DNA of 64,000 nt from Haematobia irritans (GCF_050003625.1 NC_134397.1:274530070-274594069); one strand, 5' to 3'; counted from the stretch's first letter, positions 41,301 through 48,522 are shown. The notes: generated by a model from the letters alone, not told the origin. Numbers and translations are program-made.

Positions 41301-41350
41301 TGGGCAATCTCAGCGGCCATATCCAATCCTGATGTGATGTTTCTGTTCAT
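8491..41350 (-). CDS. very-long-chain fatty acid elongase (ELO/ELOVL family), six coding exons
   Basis: Joined exons 41350-41206, 31743-31553, 31431-31354, 22715-22553, 21465-21329 and 8778-8491 give 333 residues. ELO proteins are ER multi-pass membrane 3-ketoacyl-CoA synthases that condense malonyl-CoA with acyl-CoA in the first step of fatty acid elongation. In flies they serve cuticular hydrocarbon, sphingolipid and pheromone synthesis. Motifs seen: DPR near residues 49-51, KLTEFADT at 150-157, the catalytic histidine box HVYHH at 173-177, NNFVHVCMYFYY at 203-214, and TELQIAQF at 234-241 (the family TxxQxxQ box, split by the last intron). The C-terminus KKVN is a dilysine ER-retrieval signal. 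All splice sites are GT/AG and phases match. Family membership is certain; the paralogue and substrate chain length are not, though the style is ELOVL1/7-like. No stop or frameshift is seen, so the gene appears intact. Confidence 0.95.
9121..11282 (-). mobile_element. 5'-truncated non-LTR retrotransposon (LINE)
   Basis: Contains the reverse transcriptase ORF at 11206-9686 and a roughly 540-bp 3' region. On the minus strand it ends in short tandem AATA/AAAT units at about 9149-9120 ('gcttaatgaataaataaata'), a typical LINE 3' tail. The frame is open upstream of 11206 to a TAA near 11282, so the endonuclease half is missing. The reading direction is the same as the host gene. Confidence 0.8.
9686..11206 (-). 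CDS. LINE reverse transcriptase, partial (C-terminal part of ORF2)
   Basis: About 506 residues. In order: the 'GTDGVPSAVLRN' block near the start, 'PLYKKGNRTEIENYRGIAKL' (fingers), 'TDFSKAFDKVNHRLL' (RT motif A), 'GVPQGSHIGPVLFALYL' (motif B), 'MYADDVKLF' (the catalytic YADD box) and the thumb region 'NLSKC'-type 'NFGKCKKMTFFRS'. This is the typical order for jockey/CR1-type LINEs. The polymerase would copy LINE RNA at a nicked target. The apparent start is GTG within a longer open frame, so it is not the natural start. The endonuclease domain is absent. The catalytic residues look intact, so this is a recent but dead-on-arrival copy. Confidence 0.92.
   Translation of the reverse strand: MLSALCSLKLDFSPGTDGVPSAVLRNCASVLCIPLTNLFNYSLSSGCFPTLWKESYIIPLYKKGNRTEIENYRGIAKLSAIPKLFERLVTDRLVHSLRSIFSMYQHGFMKGKSTSTNLLEFTSYIHDAFSRRNQVDVVYTDFSKAFDKVNHRLLLYKLSALGFPPALLCWISSYSSDRVQCVMFKGRTSRKISVTSGVPQGSHIGPVLFALYLGDLSSAIHHSNILMYADDVKLFSSISTTVDSCRLQGDLDLFVRWCDINGMCLNFGKCKKMTFFRSNALLTKYYIDNVKLEDVQIFNDLGVLFDRRLKFDSHVESIVSRAMSTLGFIKRWSREFNDPYLSKRIYTSLVRSILDYASVVWSPSYQCYVDRVESVQKRFLLFALRGLGWTDPLDLPPYVNRLKLIDLPTLERRRLVFDVIFISRLLKGEINSQQLISKLDINVPSRVTRQYTPLKLPVVRNNYEEHSSFYRLCRHYNEFSNVFDLSDPIHIVKRVLIHVVQHRTPL
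13780..13861. repeat. perfect 41-bp tandem duplication
   Basis: The unit beginning GTTTTTAGAAATGGGAAGTA and ending 'tttataaaa' occurs twice, at 13780-13820 and 13821-13861, without a mismatch. It probably arose by recent replication slippage, or is an assembly artefact. Confidence 0.9.
14616..14832. mobile_element. palindromic MITE (GGAAGGAATATGATCACC family), copy 1
   Basis: About 217 bp whose two halves are near reverse complements: 'aaggaatatgatcacc', 'aaacatgtttcaagagcaaaa' and 'ttttggacgggaaac'-like text on both sides. The outer bases are CACACAGGG and CTGGGTGTG. Copy 2 is at 54236-54463. Non-coding. Confidence 0.8.
16400..16500 (-). repeat. degenerate SINE-like remnant
   Basis: Weak similarity to the full SINE at 43321-43650: 'ccacttacagaagctttgaaa' and 'tgctgaa...ctttttggtgttcgg' occur in the right order and strand. 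No tRNA head remains. An alternative is chance similarity of AT-rich text. Confidence 0.35.
19169..19697. mobile_element. MITE of the GTGAACCC family (forward copy)
   Basis: It begins ACACTCAAGAAACAGTAAACC and ends 'atagggttcacttttttttga'. The ends are inverted relative to each other. The interior has the diagnostic phrases 'gttaattttagaaaattttaactaaactg' (in pieces) and 'gaactattttgtggga'. Other copies or fragments: 24869-25357 (reverse), 25478-25830, 32740-32890, 34960-35147, 36330-36930, 47185-47575 and 53680-54015. It is the most abundant MITE in the window. No ORF. Confidence 0.75.
21329..21465 (-). CDS. elongase exon 5
   Basis: The acceptor TTTTAG precedes 21465, and the donor after 21329 is GTAAGT. 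It begins in phase 1 (completing a Gly codon) and encodes residues 194-238, including NNFVHVCMYFYY, a conserved ELO segment thought to line the active site, and then WWKKYMTELQI. Confidence 0.95.
21466..22552 (-). other. elongase intron 4 (1.09 kb)
   Basis: Flanked by GTAAGT (after 22553) and TTTTAG (before 21465). AT-rich with no repeat or ORF that I recognise. It is the only sizeable intron without a recognisable mobile element. Confidence 0.85.
22553..22715 (-). CDS. elongase exon 4 (catalytic histidine box)
   Basis: The acceptor is TTTTCCAG and the donor GTAAGT. It encodes residues 139-192, with KLTEFADT and the HVYHH box that defines the elongase active site. It starts at a Met codon in phase 0 that is internal, not an initiator. 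Confidence 0.96.
22869..24700 (+). mobile_element. dispersed element built of 153-bp units (subfamily 1, long copy)
   Basis: It starts with ACAAGTATATACGGCCG, then 'ggccaggccgaatctta' and TACCCAACACCATGG. It ends 'ctgtggtggagggtataaaaa', so TACCC.CCACCAT appears at both ends in inverted orientation. The interior is a series of diverged direct repeats with unit starts ('cggtttatatgggggct') near 23641, 23795, 23948, 24100, 24253 and 24406, a step of 152-154 bases. Because 153 is divisible by three, frames stay open across units on both strands (51-residue peptide period, with YMGAIYNYGP). I do not think it is a protein gene. Related copies: 62797-63545 and 61672-61990. Confidence 0.8.
24869..25357. 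mobile_element. MITE of the GTGAACCC family (reverse copy)
   Basis: Flanked by TA on both sides (24867-24868 and 25358-25359). Its ends are CACCCAAAAAAAGTGAACCC and, inverted, CACTGAAAAAACAGTGAACC. The interior matches the 19169-19697 copy on the opposite strand ('cataaaatagttca'). The TA flank and termini suggest Tc1/mariner-type mobilisation. Confidence 0.75.
25478..25830. mobile_element. partial MITE of the GTGAACCC family
   Basis: Forward orientation. Shares 'ggttaattttagaaaatttta' and 'gaactattttgtgggaaa' with the 19169 copy. The ends are missing. Confidence 0.6.
28925..29393. mobile_element. MITE rich in GTGAGT/CACGAAA repeats
   Basis: The ends are AGAGGTGTGCACGTGA and, inverted, AGAGGTATGCACGTGA. 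Inside, both ends are made of many copies of CGTGAGTCACGA-like text in either orientation, giving strong self-complementarity. The centre (29095-29230) is AT-rich. It is non-coding. The density of CACGTGA and GTGAGTCACG could attract E-box or bZIP factors (speculation). Confidence 0.75.
29591..30318. repeat. perfect 364-bp tandem duplication
   Basis: Positions 29591-29954 and 29955-30318 read identically throughout as printed (ACAATGTTTATAAAAAAATC start, 'atatatctgtcattt' end). Absence of divergence implies a very recent event, a population polymorphism or an assembly duplication. No gene is inside. Confidence 0.93.
31354..31431 (-). CDS. elongase exon 3
   Basis: A 78-base exon in phase 0, residues 113-138 (HLVAGWLNYNLKCQPVDYSD and onward). 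The acceptor is ATATTTCAG and the donor GTAAGT. It corresponds to the loop after the second membrane segment in ELO proteins, with the family-typical C-x-P-VDYS text. Confidence 0.93.
31432..31552 (-). other. elongase intron 2 (121 bp)
   Basis: Donor GAG|GTAAGC, acceptor TTTCAG. Short and unremarkable, in contrast with its neighbours of 8.6 and 9.5 kb. Confidence 0.9.
31553..31743 (-). CDS. elongase exon 2
   Basis: The acceptor is TTTTTTACAG and the donor GTAAGC. It completes the Asp-49 codon and encodes residues 50-112: PRAERFPLM (the DPR...PLM block of ELO proteins), the first hydrophobic segments, IMRDRKPFQLKR (the conserved basic loop) and YNAFQV. Confidence 0.95.
32587..32647. repeat. 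ectopic 61-bp copy of 31262-31322
   Basis: The text from 'aacaagaatattatcttcg' through 'tctaaaatgat' matches the start of intron 3 with only one or two changes. It is bounded on both sides by the phrase TCAGCGGCGACTTG (32573-32585 and 32658-32671), as if copied into a small duplicated site. Confidence 0.8.
35148..36293 (-). mobile_element. dispersed element built of 153-bp units (subfamily 2)
   Basis: Plus-strand ends are TATACCCACCACCATAGAAT and CATGGTGGTGGGTATTTAAG, the latter followed by 'ggcccggccgaac' and 'tatatacttgtt'. It is therefore the reverse orientation of the element at 22869-24700 with the same inverted termini. Near 35290-35343 lies a (GTCT)n run. The minus-strand translation repeats every 51 residues with YMGAI.KYGPI.TIFGT. 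It sits in or beside a truncated GTGAACCC-family MITE (34960-35147). Confidence 0.8.
35289..35343. repeat. (GTCT)n tetranucleotide run
   Basis: About thirteen GTCT/GTCC units inside the 153-bp-unit element. In the other copies the same position has only two or three GTCC/GTCT units, so this copy has expanded. Confidence 0.92.
36330..36930. mobile_element. degenerate MITE of the GTGAACCC family
   Basis: Shares 'aggttaaatttagaaatg', 'gtggataactttttt' and 'aaaaattattaaaatgaag' with the 19169 copy, in the same order. The ends are eroded. Confidence 0.5.
37465..38642. mobile_element. hAT-type MITE with perfect 8-bp target duplication
   Basis: Flanked by GTAGGTCA at 37457-37464 and 38643-38650. 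The ends are TAGGGATGGAAAA and, inverted, CAGGGATGGAAAA, the CAGGG-type terminus of hAT transposons. An 8-bp duplication is diagnostic for the superfamily. Subterminal text is rich in 'aaagtact'. The interior is occupied by an array of 29-bp repeats (37748-38166). No transposase is encoded, so it would depend on a partner element. Confidence 0.88.
37748..38166. repeat. 29-bp tandem array (about 14 units)
   Basis: The unit GACAAAATTTTCTATAGAAA plus 'taaaatttt' is repeated with scattered changes. Each unit carries the TTTCTATAGAAA palindrome. It is preceded by 'gcggttgccacagc' (37685). A second array of the same unit, inverted, is at 63620-63765 and is likewise next to GGTTGCCAC. Confidence 0.9.
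38947..39417. mobile_element. ACACTGAAAAAA-family MITE, partial copy
   Basis: Shares with 61031-61552 the phrases 'catagcataatttctac', 'gcttctttggctc' and 'aaatctttggaaccgg', and the terminal 'ttttcagtg'. The 5' end is eroded. Small ORFs here are shadows of the repeat. Confidence 0.65.
40023..40628. mobile_element. ACACTGAAAAAA-family MITE, reverse full copy
   Basis: It begins TATACTGAAAAAAAAACATG and ends 'ttgttcagtgta'. These are inverted ends with TA at each boundary. The interior reads as the reverse complement of 61031-61552, including 'ccggttccaaagattttg' and 'gacatgaaatctttgacctc'. Confidence 0.75.
40752..40925. mobile_element. short TA-target MITE (about 170 bp)
   Basis: It begins GTACACTACAAAAATATTTA and ends 'tttttttttgagtgtac'. 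The left part ('atatttacgtgatattgacgattacgcaa') is matched at 62738-62796, where a 153-bp-unit element cuts it off. Non-coding. Confidence 0.6.
41206..41350 (-). CDS. elongase exon 1 (first coding exon)
   Basis: The start codon at 41350-41348 has a good fly context (GACAAAATGA). It encodes residues 1-48 (MNRNITSG... to ...VIEDYG) plus the first base of Asp-49, then GTAGGT. A second in-frame Met at residue 11 could also initiate. The N-terminal text ending in EDYGDPR is typical for ELO proteins just before the first membrane segment. Confidence 0.93.
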
Positions 41351-41382
41351 TTTGTCAAATTATTGGCTTGGTGTGTGTGAGT

Positions 41383-41417
41383 TGATTGGTACAATAATGA
41401 TGTTATTTGCTTTTATA
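41383..41417 (-). promoter_or_regulatory. possible TATA-type core promoter of the elongase gene
   Basis: The minus strand reads CTATAAAAG at 41418-41410. About 30-34 bases downstream is AATCAACTC, a weak initiator, and the start codon follows after a leader of only about 35 bases. An upstream non-coding first exon is an equally good possibility. Confidence 0.35.
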
Positions 41418-42870
41418 GTTTTTTTATTTATTTAATAACTAAAAGAAGTAACACTTTGTTAACGATATTCAACTTTAGCAAATTTTAAATTTGTTGTATG
41501 CTATGAGCACATTATTACTTGCGATTTATTTTTTGGTATTTCGCTTTTATATAAAAAAATCAAAGATATATATTTCCTTTGTTTATATTTTTATTGATTT
41601 TCAATTATATTCCTATAAATTTGGAAAATTCTTTAACATTTTATATCCGTTAAAGTTGGGATATTTTTGCAGTATTTTTTTCTATGTCTTTTGTTTGATT
41701 ATTTTTATGGTATCATAACACCGTTTTCGATTTCGTTTAGATATTTTGTGAAACTTTTGCCAAACCGAACCGTATGAATTTTTATGCTCAACTGATTTAA
41801 AAACTTCTCAACCTGCATAAGATAATATAATTTTTTTGAATAAAACTCAAAACGCGGCAATTCACGAAATGCTACTACACCAACGACAGTGGCTCACATG
41901 GAGCCTAGTTTGTTGGTATGTACACAAGCTCACACATACAATCGCACGCTAAAGTATCTGAGAATAATAAGACTCCAAAGCGCAAGATCCCCACAGTAAT
42001 GGTGCTTTGTAAATATCGATCATAACGATAATCACTGAAACACAAAACTATTCCCCCTCTACAACAAAAGCGGCAGAGCAGAACAGAGAACAAGGCAGAG
42101 GAACTGTGAGAGACATAGAGACACCGGTTCGTTTTCATTCAATACAGCAATGACTTCGAAAAGCGAGGTGACGTCTCAAGCCAAGCCAAGCTTAGATCAA
42201 ATCAAAGCTTAACTTAAACTCAAGGTATCAAATCATACATAAACAATATTCAGTTCCGTTGTTGGTGTGCTAAAAGTTCTTTTGGGGGTTGTTGTTTCTA
42301 GCAATAACAATAGTAGTGGTTAGTACTTGAACTAAAAGAAATAAAGCTTTTCTGTACTCTAACTAGAATATGCGTCAAGAAAACCGCCTAACTTGTATGT
42401 GTTAAATCGCGTTGGTTTAGCAGCATGCATGTGGGAGAGTGTGTGTGTACGCGTATCCACAACTCACTACTTTTGATATTTGAGAACATACCTTTGGACA
42501 TCTCATTTAAATGAATACTTAAATAAAACAGTATAATTTATATTTTTAGCTATCCTTAACATTATTAAATGACAAGATTTAGATTAAAAGTACTCCGTTA
42601 TTTTCTATACAGAATTTTTGTTTTTTAATTTCTTAAAACTTAAATTGCTCTATATACTTAAAGTGATATTGTCATAATCGCTAAGATTTGGTGTTCTCAA
42701 ATTTGGAATTCGATTTTTTTTAACACGGAAAATATATATCTCCATTTTTTTTTAATTTACAAAAGATTCCAAAGACATTTTGTCCTTGGCATAAAAGTAA
42801 TAGATTTTGAAACAGATATTGTTTTTTTTTAACCTCGATGATTTTTAAAGACATGACTTTAACGTTGAAA
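41418..42870. other. upstream region, no gene seen
   Basis: Holds GT/CA-rich patches (around 41930 and 42430-42450) and purine-rich text at 42065-42125. Such sequence is common in fly promoters and 5' leaders, so enhancers or a leader exon of the elongase may lie here. None can be delimited from sequence alone. Confidence 0.4.
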
Positions 42871-42884
42871 AGCACAATGCTTAC

Positions 42885-42972
42885 ACCCCGGGATTCGGAG
42901 CGAAGAGCGGTGCGGAGCGAATCCTTTTTTGGCGTGAGCGGAGCGATTTCCAAAGGAAAAACCGCTCCGCTA
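42885..42972. repeat. GC-rich GGAGCG island
   Basis: About 90 bases with repeated GGAGCG/CGCTCC motifs in both orientations (GGATTCGGAGCGAAGAGCGG ... AACCGCTCCGCTACG), so it can fold on itself. It is unlike the AT-rich surroundings. It is likely a small inverted-repeat element. No function is assigned. Confidence 0.5.
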
Positions 42973-43029
42973 CGAAAAACAAAAATTAGATTTAATCAAA
43001 TGCGATAGTTTCTTTTTATTTCGTTTGCT

Positions 43030-43760
43030 CTGGTATAAATTTTGCACAAATAGTACAATTGATAGTGTGCTAATGAGGTCAAATTTGGTTAAAATAGGTT
43101 CAAATTTAGATATAGTTCCCATATATATCATTCGCCCGATATCCACTTATACTGCCCCAGAAGCCAGAGGCCAAAGATTTACTCCGATTTACATGAAGTT
43201 TTGCACAGAACTAATATTCCTATCATGCATGCCAAATTTGGTTGACATCGGTTCAGATTTATATATAGCTCCCATATATATCTTTCGCCCGATTTTGATT
43301 CATATGACCATGGAGACCAAGGTTAGGTTAGGTGGCAGCCCGATGTATCAGGCTCACTTAGACTATTTAGTCCATTGTGATACCACATTGGTGAACTTCT
43401 CTCTTATCACTGAGTGCTGCCCGATTCCATGTTAAGCTCAATGACAAGGGACCTCCTTTTTATAGCCTAGTCCGAACGGCGTTCCACATTGCAGTGAAAC
43501 CACTTGAAACTCTCAGAAATGTCACCAACATTACTGAGGTGGGATAATCCACCGCTGAAAAACTTTTTGGTGTTCGGTCGAAGCAGGAATCGAACCCACG
43601 ACCTTGTGTATGCAAGGCGGGCATGCTAACCATTGCACCACGGTGGCTCCCTAAAAGTTTCACTCTGAATATTTTGAAACTGTGCACAGAGAGTACAATT
43701 AGCATTTTACCAAAGTGTGCCAAAGTTGGTCAAAAACGGGTAAGATTAGGCAAATATGGC
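43030..43760 (+). mobile_element. dispersed element of 153-bp units (subfamily 3), split by a SINE
   Basis: Units begin 'caaatttggtt' at 43080 and 43233, exactly 153 apart, with 'cccatatatatc' and 'cgcccgat' inside. The translation repeats every 51 residues (IVPIYIIRPI / IAPIYIFRPI). After 43320 a SINE is inserted, and the unit resumes at 43651 with 'aagtttcactctgaatattttgaaactgtgcacag'. Its ends are not defined. Confidence 0.65.
43321..43650 (-). mobile_element. tRNA-derived SINE, full-length-looking
   Basis: On the minus strand it starts with a tRNA-like head (43650-43577): an A-box region 'gtgcaatggttagcatg' and a B-box GGGTTCGATTCC, as used by RNA polymerase III. The body carries 'gaacaccaaaaagttttt', 'ggaacgccgttcgga' and 'cattgagcttaacatgg'. 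The 3' end carries 'tgagcctgatacatcggg' and 'taacctaacc'. About 330 bp, non-autonomous, presumably moved by a LINE. Fragments: 45580-45652, 50570-51744 (split) and 59894-59960. Confidence 0.85.
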
Positions 43761-44005
43761 CAAAATACACACACAAATGATCATCGACAGGCAAAGAACA
43801 ATTCGAACAACAACATCAGCCAACAGTGCAATAGCGAAAGCTGACGAGAGCAGTGATGCTCTAATAAGAATTTTGTGTAGTGATTGACGCATATGTAAGT
43901 TAGAGATAATAGCTACGACTTGACAGTTATGATAGCCTGGTAGACGATGTTTAGAATAAGATGTTTTGTGATGTACTATGTATGTGAAATTTGTATTAAT
44001 TGTTT

Positions 44006-44108
44006 AATTTAAACTTAATTAATTAATATTATAACAAATGTTTATAGATAATTAATGAATTTAAACTTAATTGATTAATTAATATTATAACAAATGTTTA
44101 TAGATCAT
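44006..44108. repeat. 52-bp tandem duplication
   Basis: Two units starting AATTTAAACTTAATT at 44006 and 44058, each ending 'caaatgtttatagat'. It is followed at 44113 by a 'ctgatgaagc ... gcgaaata' hairpin-like text (see rejected items). Confidence 0.8.
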
Positions 44109-44289
44109 ACACCTCTGATGAAGCAATTCAAAGAAAATTGCGAAATATTAGGACGGATGAATTGAAAAGAATAAAAACAAAACAGATCTCAAGCTTGACA
44201 AAATAAAGCATTTTTATCAAAATACACACATTTTCAATTTTAAATCGTCACTGCTAAGTGCAAATATTACTCAAATTTTCCCATACTTC

Positions 44290-44762
44290 TAATTCGTATC
44301 TAACGACCGATGAATCATAATTGCACACCTAATTGTTGTTATGAAAAACCTACAGAATCTAGACCCCAACCTCCAGATTTCCAATTTCATGAAAATCGGA
44401 TAAAAACTTCGGTTTCTATAAGCCCAAGAAGTAAAATCGGCATATCGGTCTATATGAGGGCTGTACCAAAACGTCGGCCAATACTCACCATTTTCAGCAC
44501 ACCTCTCTATGGTCCTAAAATATCTCTAGATTTCTAAGTTCAGGAAAATTGGATAAAAACTTTGGTTTCTATAAGCTTAAGACACAAAATCGGGGGATCG
44601 GTTTATATGGGAGCTATATAAAAACCTGGACCGATATATCCCATCTTCGATCTTAGCCTGCGTGCAGACAAAAGACGAATCTGTGCCAAATTTCAGCACG
44701 ATAGCGCTATTATTGAAGGCTGTAGCGTGATTACCACAGACAGACGAACATGCTTATATCGT
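44290..44762 (+). mobile_element. truncated 153-bp-unit element (subfamily 2)
   Basis: Matches the element at 35148-36293 on the opposite strand: 'gaaaatcggataaaaactt', 'tctataagcccaagaagt', 'ccaatactcaccattttcagc' and 'gatatatcccatcttcga', then the terminal-type text 'gctgtagcgtgattac' and 'gacagac'. Both termini are missing. Confidence 0.7.
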
Positions 44763-44764
44763 CT

Positions 44765-45165
44765 TACAAAAAAAAAATCGTTTGTAACAAAATTTTTAAT
44801 TTGTCAATAAAAAAAAATTTTTGAGCCAAAAACACAGTCAATTTCGTTTACTATTCTTTTCTGGCTTTAAGTCTTTAATAAGACACATTTTGTAGTTTCA
44901 TAGTAAAAATGTTATATAGTAGTATGAAATGTTGAACATCTTTTCGGAATCTTCCGAACATATCTGGAATTTATATAAAAAACTGGGATGCAATTAGACA
45001 GAAAAGATTGTTTTTGTTTTGAGTTAGTCTTTATGAAATCACAAAAATTATATACCATTCTTCCAAATAAACTTCCTTACAGCGAAAAGCAAATGAGAAA
45101 CGATCTTTGTTTGTCTAAAATTTCGTTTGGGAGGAAACAATTATTTTTTTGCGTGTGGTCATCGC
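44765..45165 (-). mobile_element. CACACGCAAAAAA-type repeat
   Basis: The reverse complement begins CACACGCAAAAAAATAATTG, and its first half matches 48141-48355 ('cctcccaaacgaaattttag', 'catttgcttttcgctgtaag'). The second half matches the body of the tRNA-like repeat at 50040-50250 ('gttcggaagattccgaaaa', 'aatgtgtcttattaaagac'). It therefore links these families. Small ORFs are shadows. Confidence 0.65.
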
Positions 45166-45579
45166 CTAGAACACAAAGATATTTACGAAAATACTTTCGT
45201 CGTAAATAAAAAAAGAAAATTATGGAAAATAATTTAAAAATTTATTTTTAAACTAATGCCTTGTTTATTTGTGTTTATAATTACGTTCTAGGTAATATCA
45301 AACATTTTTATACACCACTCCACGATTAATTACACTGATCATATAAAACCATGCTAAGCCACTTTTAAATAAATTATCACAAATACAATAATTCCGCTCA
45401 AAATACACATTGTTAAATTATCTTCGCTGCAAACAAGTCGAAACGTTAAATGATTGCGAATGAAAATGTACATGGTCATTATAACCATGTAATGGTTCTG
45501 ATTCGACCTCTTCAAAACATTTGCAACTATTTAATAGCCTGTAATATTTTCTTCTTCAATGTCATTATTACTGAAAAAC

Positions 45580-45652
45580 TCGAAGCAGGAATCGAACCCA
45601 CGACCTTGTGCATGCAAGGCAGCTATGCTAACAATTGCACCTTTTACACCCG
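45580..45652 (-). repeat. SINE tRNA-like head fragment
   Basis: The minus strand shows 'gtgcaattgttagcatagctgc' (cut here as A-box region), 'catgcacaaggtcgtggg' and the B-box GGGTTCGATTCC followed by 'tgcttcga', as in the full SINE at 43321-43650. The body is absent. Confidence 0.7.
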
Positions 45653-45940
45653 ATGGTGTAAAAGGATTATGATATCTATTTGAACTTGAACTATAACATA
45701 TCATTGACAATTTAATCCTAACCAACGGCAAGAAGCTGCGCAGAAGTAATCAAACTTCATAGTATCAACTACTAAAATTTATCGTTAAAAGTTACAAAAA
45801 TTTTAAATATTTTTAAATATTTAGGACACTTAATATTAGTTGCAAATATTTTGAGCAGATCAAAACTCTTATTTTTAAATAATTTTATCAATTATCAAAA
45901 AATCTTTGTCGTTAGTTCCCTTATTCCCTTAAATCGTTAA

Positions 45941-46424
45941 CCCTTTCACTACCGAAATAAACATAATATTAAAAACTTAAATTTTTCTTCTGTTTTTACT
46001 TGTACTAACAGCATGTAGAAAAAAATTGTCATTTTGAGAACCTACCTCAATTCAAGAGCTATATGAGCTTGTTCTGAAAACATGATTCTTGAATAGTGAC
46101 CAAATGGTCTTACGAAAATAAGCGCTATTTGGCCTATAATATCCTTCAAAGTGTGCGAAAAAATACAAAAAAAATCCATAAAAGTATCAGCTATTGATAT
46201 AAATGTCCATTTACTAGACAGTAGAAAAATTGTCTCAAATTTTCGTTAAAGAAGTTTATAAAAATGTATTTTAGTGCTCACCAATATGGAAAATGTTTAC
46301 AGCTTATTTAGATTAAAGCCTCTACTTTAAAATAACATCAAGAAATAAATTCAAACTAAGTGGGAAAATAGAATTTGGTGTCTTTTTCGAATGTCCTTCT
46401 AAGTGGACATCGGTAGTGAAAGGG
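45941..46424. mobile_element. piggyBac-type MITE with CCCTTT termini
   Basis: The ends are CCCTTTCACTACCGA and its inverse TCGGTAGTGAAAGGG, and both are directly flanked by TTAA (45937-45940 and 46425-46428). A CCC-type terminus plus a TTAA target is diagnostic for piggyBac. 484 bp, non-coding. Confidence 0.85.
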
Positions 46425-46428
46425 TTAA

Positions 46429-47184
46429 AACAGACATAATAAGCAATAACAGTGCATTAAAGTCTTGGTTTTAATATTTTTATTTTCATTATAATTTTGG
46501 TTTATTTTCAATAGGCGATGTGGTTGCAAATGTTATGAACAGCACTGTACATGATTCTTCGACCATTAAATGCTTATTGTCGCCATATGTTTTTCTCCAA
46601 AATGTAAATATAATCTGGCTATACAATCTAAAAAAGTTTATTTGAATTGAATGATTTTAACCTTTTCATAAGGATTTGGGTATAGATCCGAGTCAATAAA
46701 ATAAAGACATTTTTATTGAGCTATCTAGCTCAAGAAAAGTATATTGGGTTTATTTAGGACGGAGAAAATAAAACTCCTAAACTTATTTTCTGAAGCAAAA
46801 AATAAAACTTTCTTTTTAAGAGTTTCGTCCGACCTTTTACGTTAAAAATGTTTTTTAAAGTCACAAAATCTCGATTAAAAAATAACTTTTCCGATAACAC
46901 TTATAACCGTGAATGTCCATTGTTTCGTAAGCATCATTTCGAAGAAATTTTAGTCACACATAGATTTTCACTCACGCTAACGCACGACATATTTTTGCTT
47001 AGTCCCATCTACGCACATTCACCAGATTTATTTTGTATTTCCTTCATGACGCACGTGACCAAGTGAATCAGTGCTAGAAAAGTGTTCTTAATAAGTGTTG
47101 ACACATTGTCATAATATCGCACAAATAACACCAAGCATGTCATATTGGAATCGTTAGCGGTTTCATATATTATAAGAGAAAATT
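46429..47184. other. intergenic, no gene seen
   Basis: AT-rich. The small frame at 46848-47066 has no recognisable domain and no supporting signals. Confidence 0.5.
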
Positions 47185-47575
47185 ATGGAAATTTTGTATA
47201 ATTTTAGAAAAATATAATTTGAAATGTTAACTAAACTTCAATATAACAAAGAAATATTTTTCGACAAATTGAAGAAAATTTAAGTAATTTTTTTATTTCC
47301 CAGCAAAAAAGAGCATACAAAAAAGCAGTTTGGATCCCCAATCCGGAAGAACTCCATTTTTGGATCCTTTGCATTGCTTTAGAAATTCTGAATTAATTTG
47401 TGGGAGTACGAATATAGTTTTTATGCTATTTTTCCCCTTTTTCAGTTAATTTAACTAACGAAAGGAAAAAGTTATTAATATCAAGGAAACTTTCTCTAAA
47501 TATAATTATTCCATGCACTTAAATAGAGTTAAATTCGCTTCAGTGCACTAGAGGGTTCACTTTTTTAGCGTCCTC
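47185..47575. mobile_element. MITE of the GTGAACCC family, diverged
   Basis: Shares 'gaaattttgtataattttag', 'taatttgtgggag' and the end 'agagggttcactttttta' with the 19169 copy. An internal segment (47320-47380, 'ggatcctttgcattgcttt') resembles 3820-3836, suggesting a nested fragment. Confidence 0.55.
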
Positions 47576-48140
47576 AGCTTATATAGAATGTACATTTTAT
47601 TTATAATGTATATACCCTCCTGTCATAGAACCATGCTTATAAACGTAAACAAGTGCAAAAATTTCCATTCGTAACAGAAATTAAGTAGTTTCTCCAAGAC
47701 GTATATAAAATACGCAAAATGCTAGTCTATATTTATCTCAATAAGTCACATCGGGTTAATAGAACTATTTTCCCTATTATTCCAAGAATTTAAAAATATT
47801 ATATCTGCGTAAGAGATAAAGTTCAATGTATTTAATTTACCTATATATCATGACTTGTGATAACAATTACACACTTCCGTCTACAGAATTGTTATAAACA
47901 ACGGCGTTTTTCCACATTATGGGTTTTTCTATTGCATCAATTAGACTATTGTTAAAAATAAAATCCCCGCTCAAACTGGGTGCTACATGTGCGGTTTATA
48001 GTGACAATACCAAATGGAAATTAAAAATTACGAATAATATGAAATTGTATAGAATAATATGAAAGTTATAGAAAGCATTATCCATTGACCACTTTGATCA
48101 TGTATTAAAATTGTCACAACGATATATACCGATATAACAT

Positions 48141-48355
48141 ACACGCAAAAAAATAATTCTTTCCTCCCAAACGAAATTTTAGACAAACAAAGTTCTTTTC
48201 TCATTTGCTTTTCGCTGTAAGGAAGTGTATTTGGAAGAAAAGTATGTACTTTTTGTGATAAACGTTTATTCTTTTCCAGGATGTAAAAACAATTTCATAA
48301 AGACTAACTCAAAAAAAAAGCATTGTTTTCTTGCTAATTGCATTTTCCCTCACAT
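48141..48355 (+). mobile_element. CACACGCAAAAAA-type repeat, partial
   Basis: It starts TACACGCAAAAAAATAATTC and matches the first half of 44765-45165 in inverted orientation. It stops about 60 bases before the first mariner-like element. Confidence 0.6.
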
Positions 48356-48522
48356 CCACGAGGTTTTTAGTTCTTAACACCTTTTCCTGTAATACCAACA
48401 ATGTAGAAGAAATTAAAGGGTGATTTGTTAAGAGCTTGATAACTTTTTTTTAAAAAAAAACGCATAAAATTTGCAAAATCTCATCGGTTCTTTATTTGAA
48501 ACGTTAGATTGGTCCATGACAT

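Noticed and set aside
42720..43435. Small frames near 43 kb as genes
   Set aside because: They lie in repeats (153-bp-unit element, SINE, GC-rich island) and have no recognisable domain.
44112..44160. Second hammerhead-like motif (CTGATGA, hairpin, GCGAAA) on the plus strand
   Set aside because: The CTGATGA core, a GCAATT/AATTGC hairpin and GAAA are present. No pairing stem I and no GUH cleavage triplet follow, so it is at best a decayed relative or chance.
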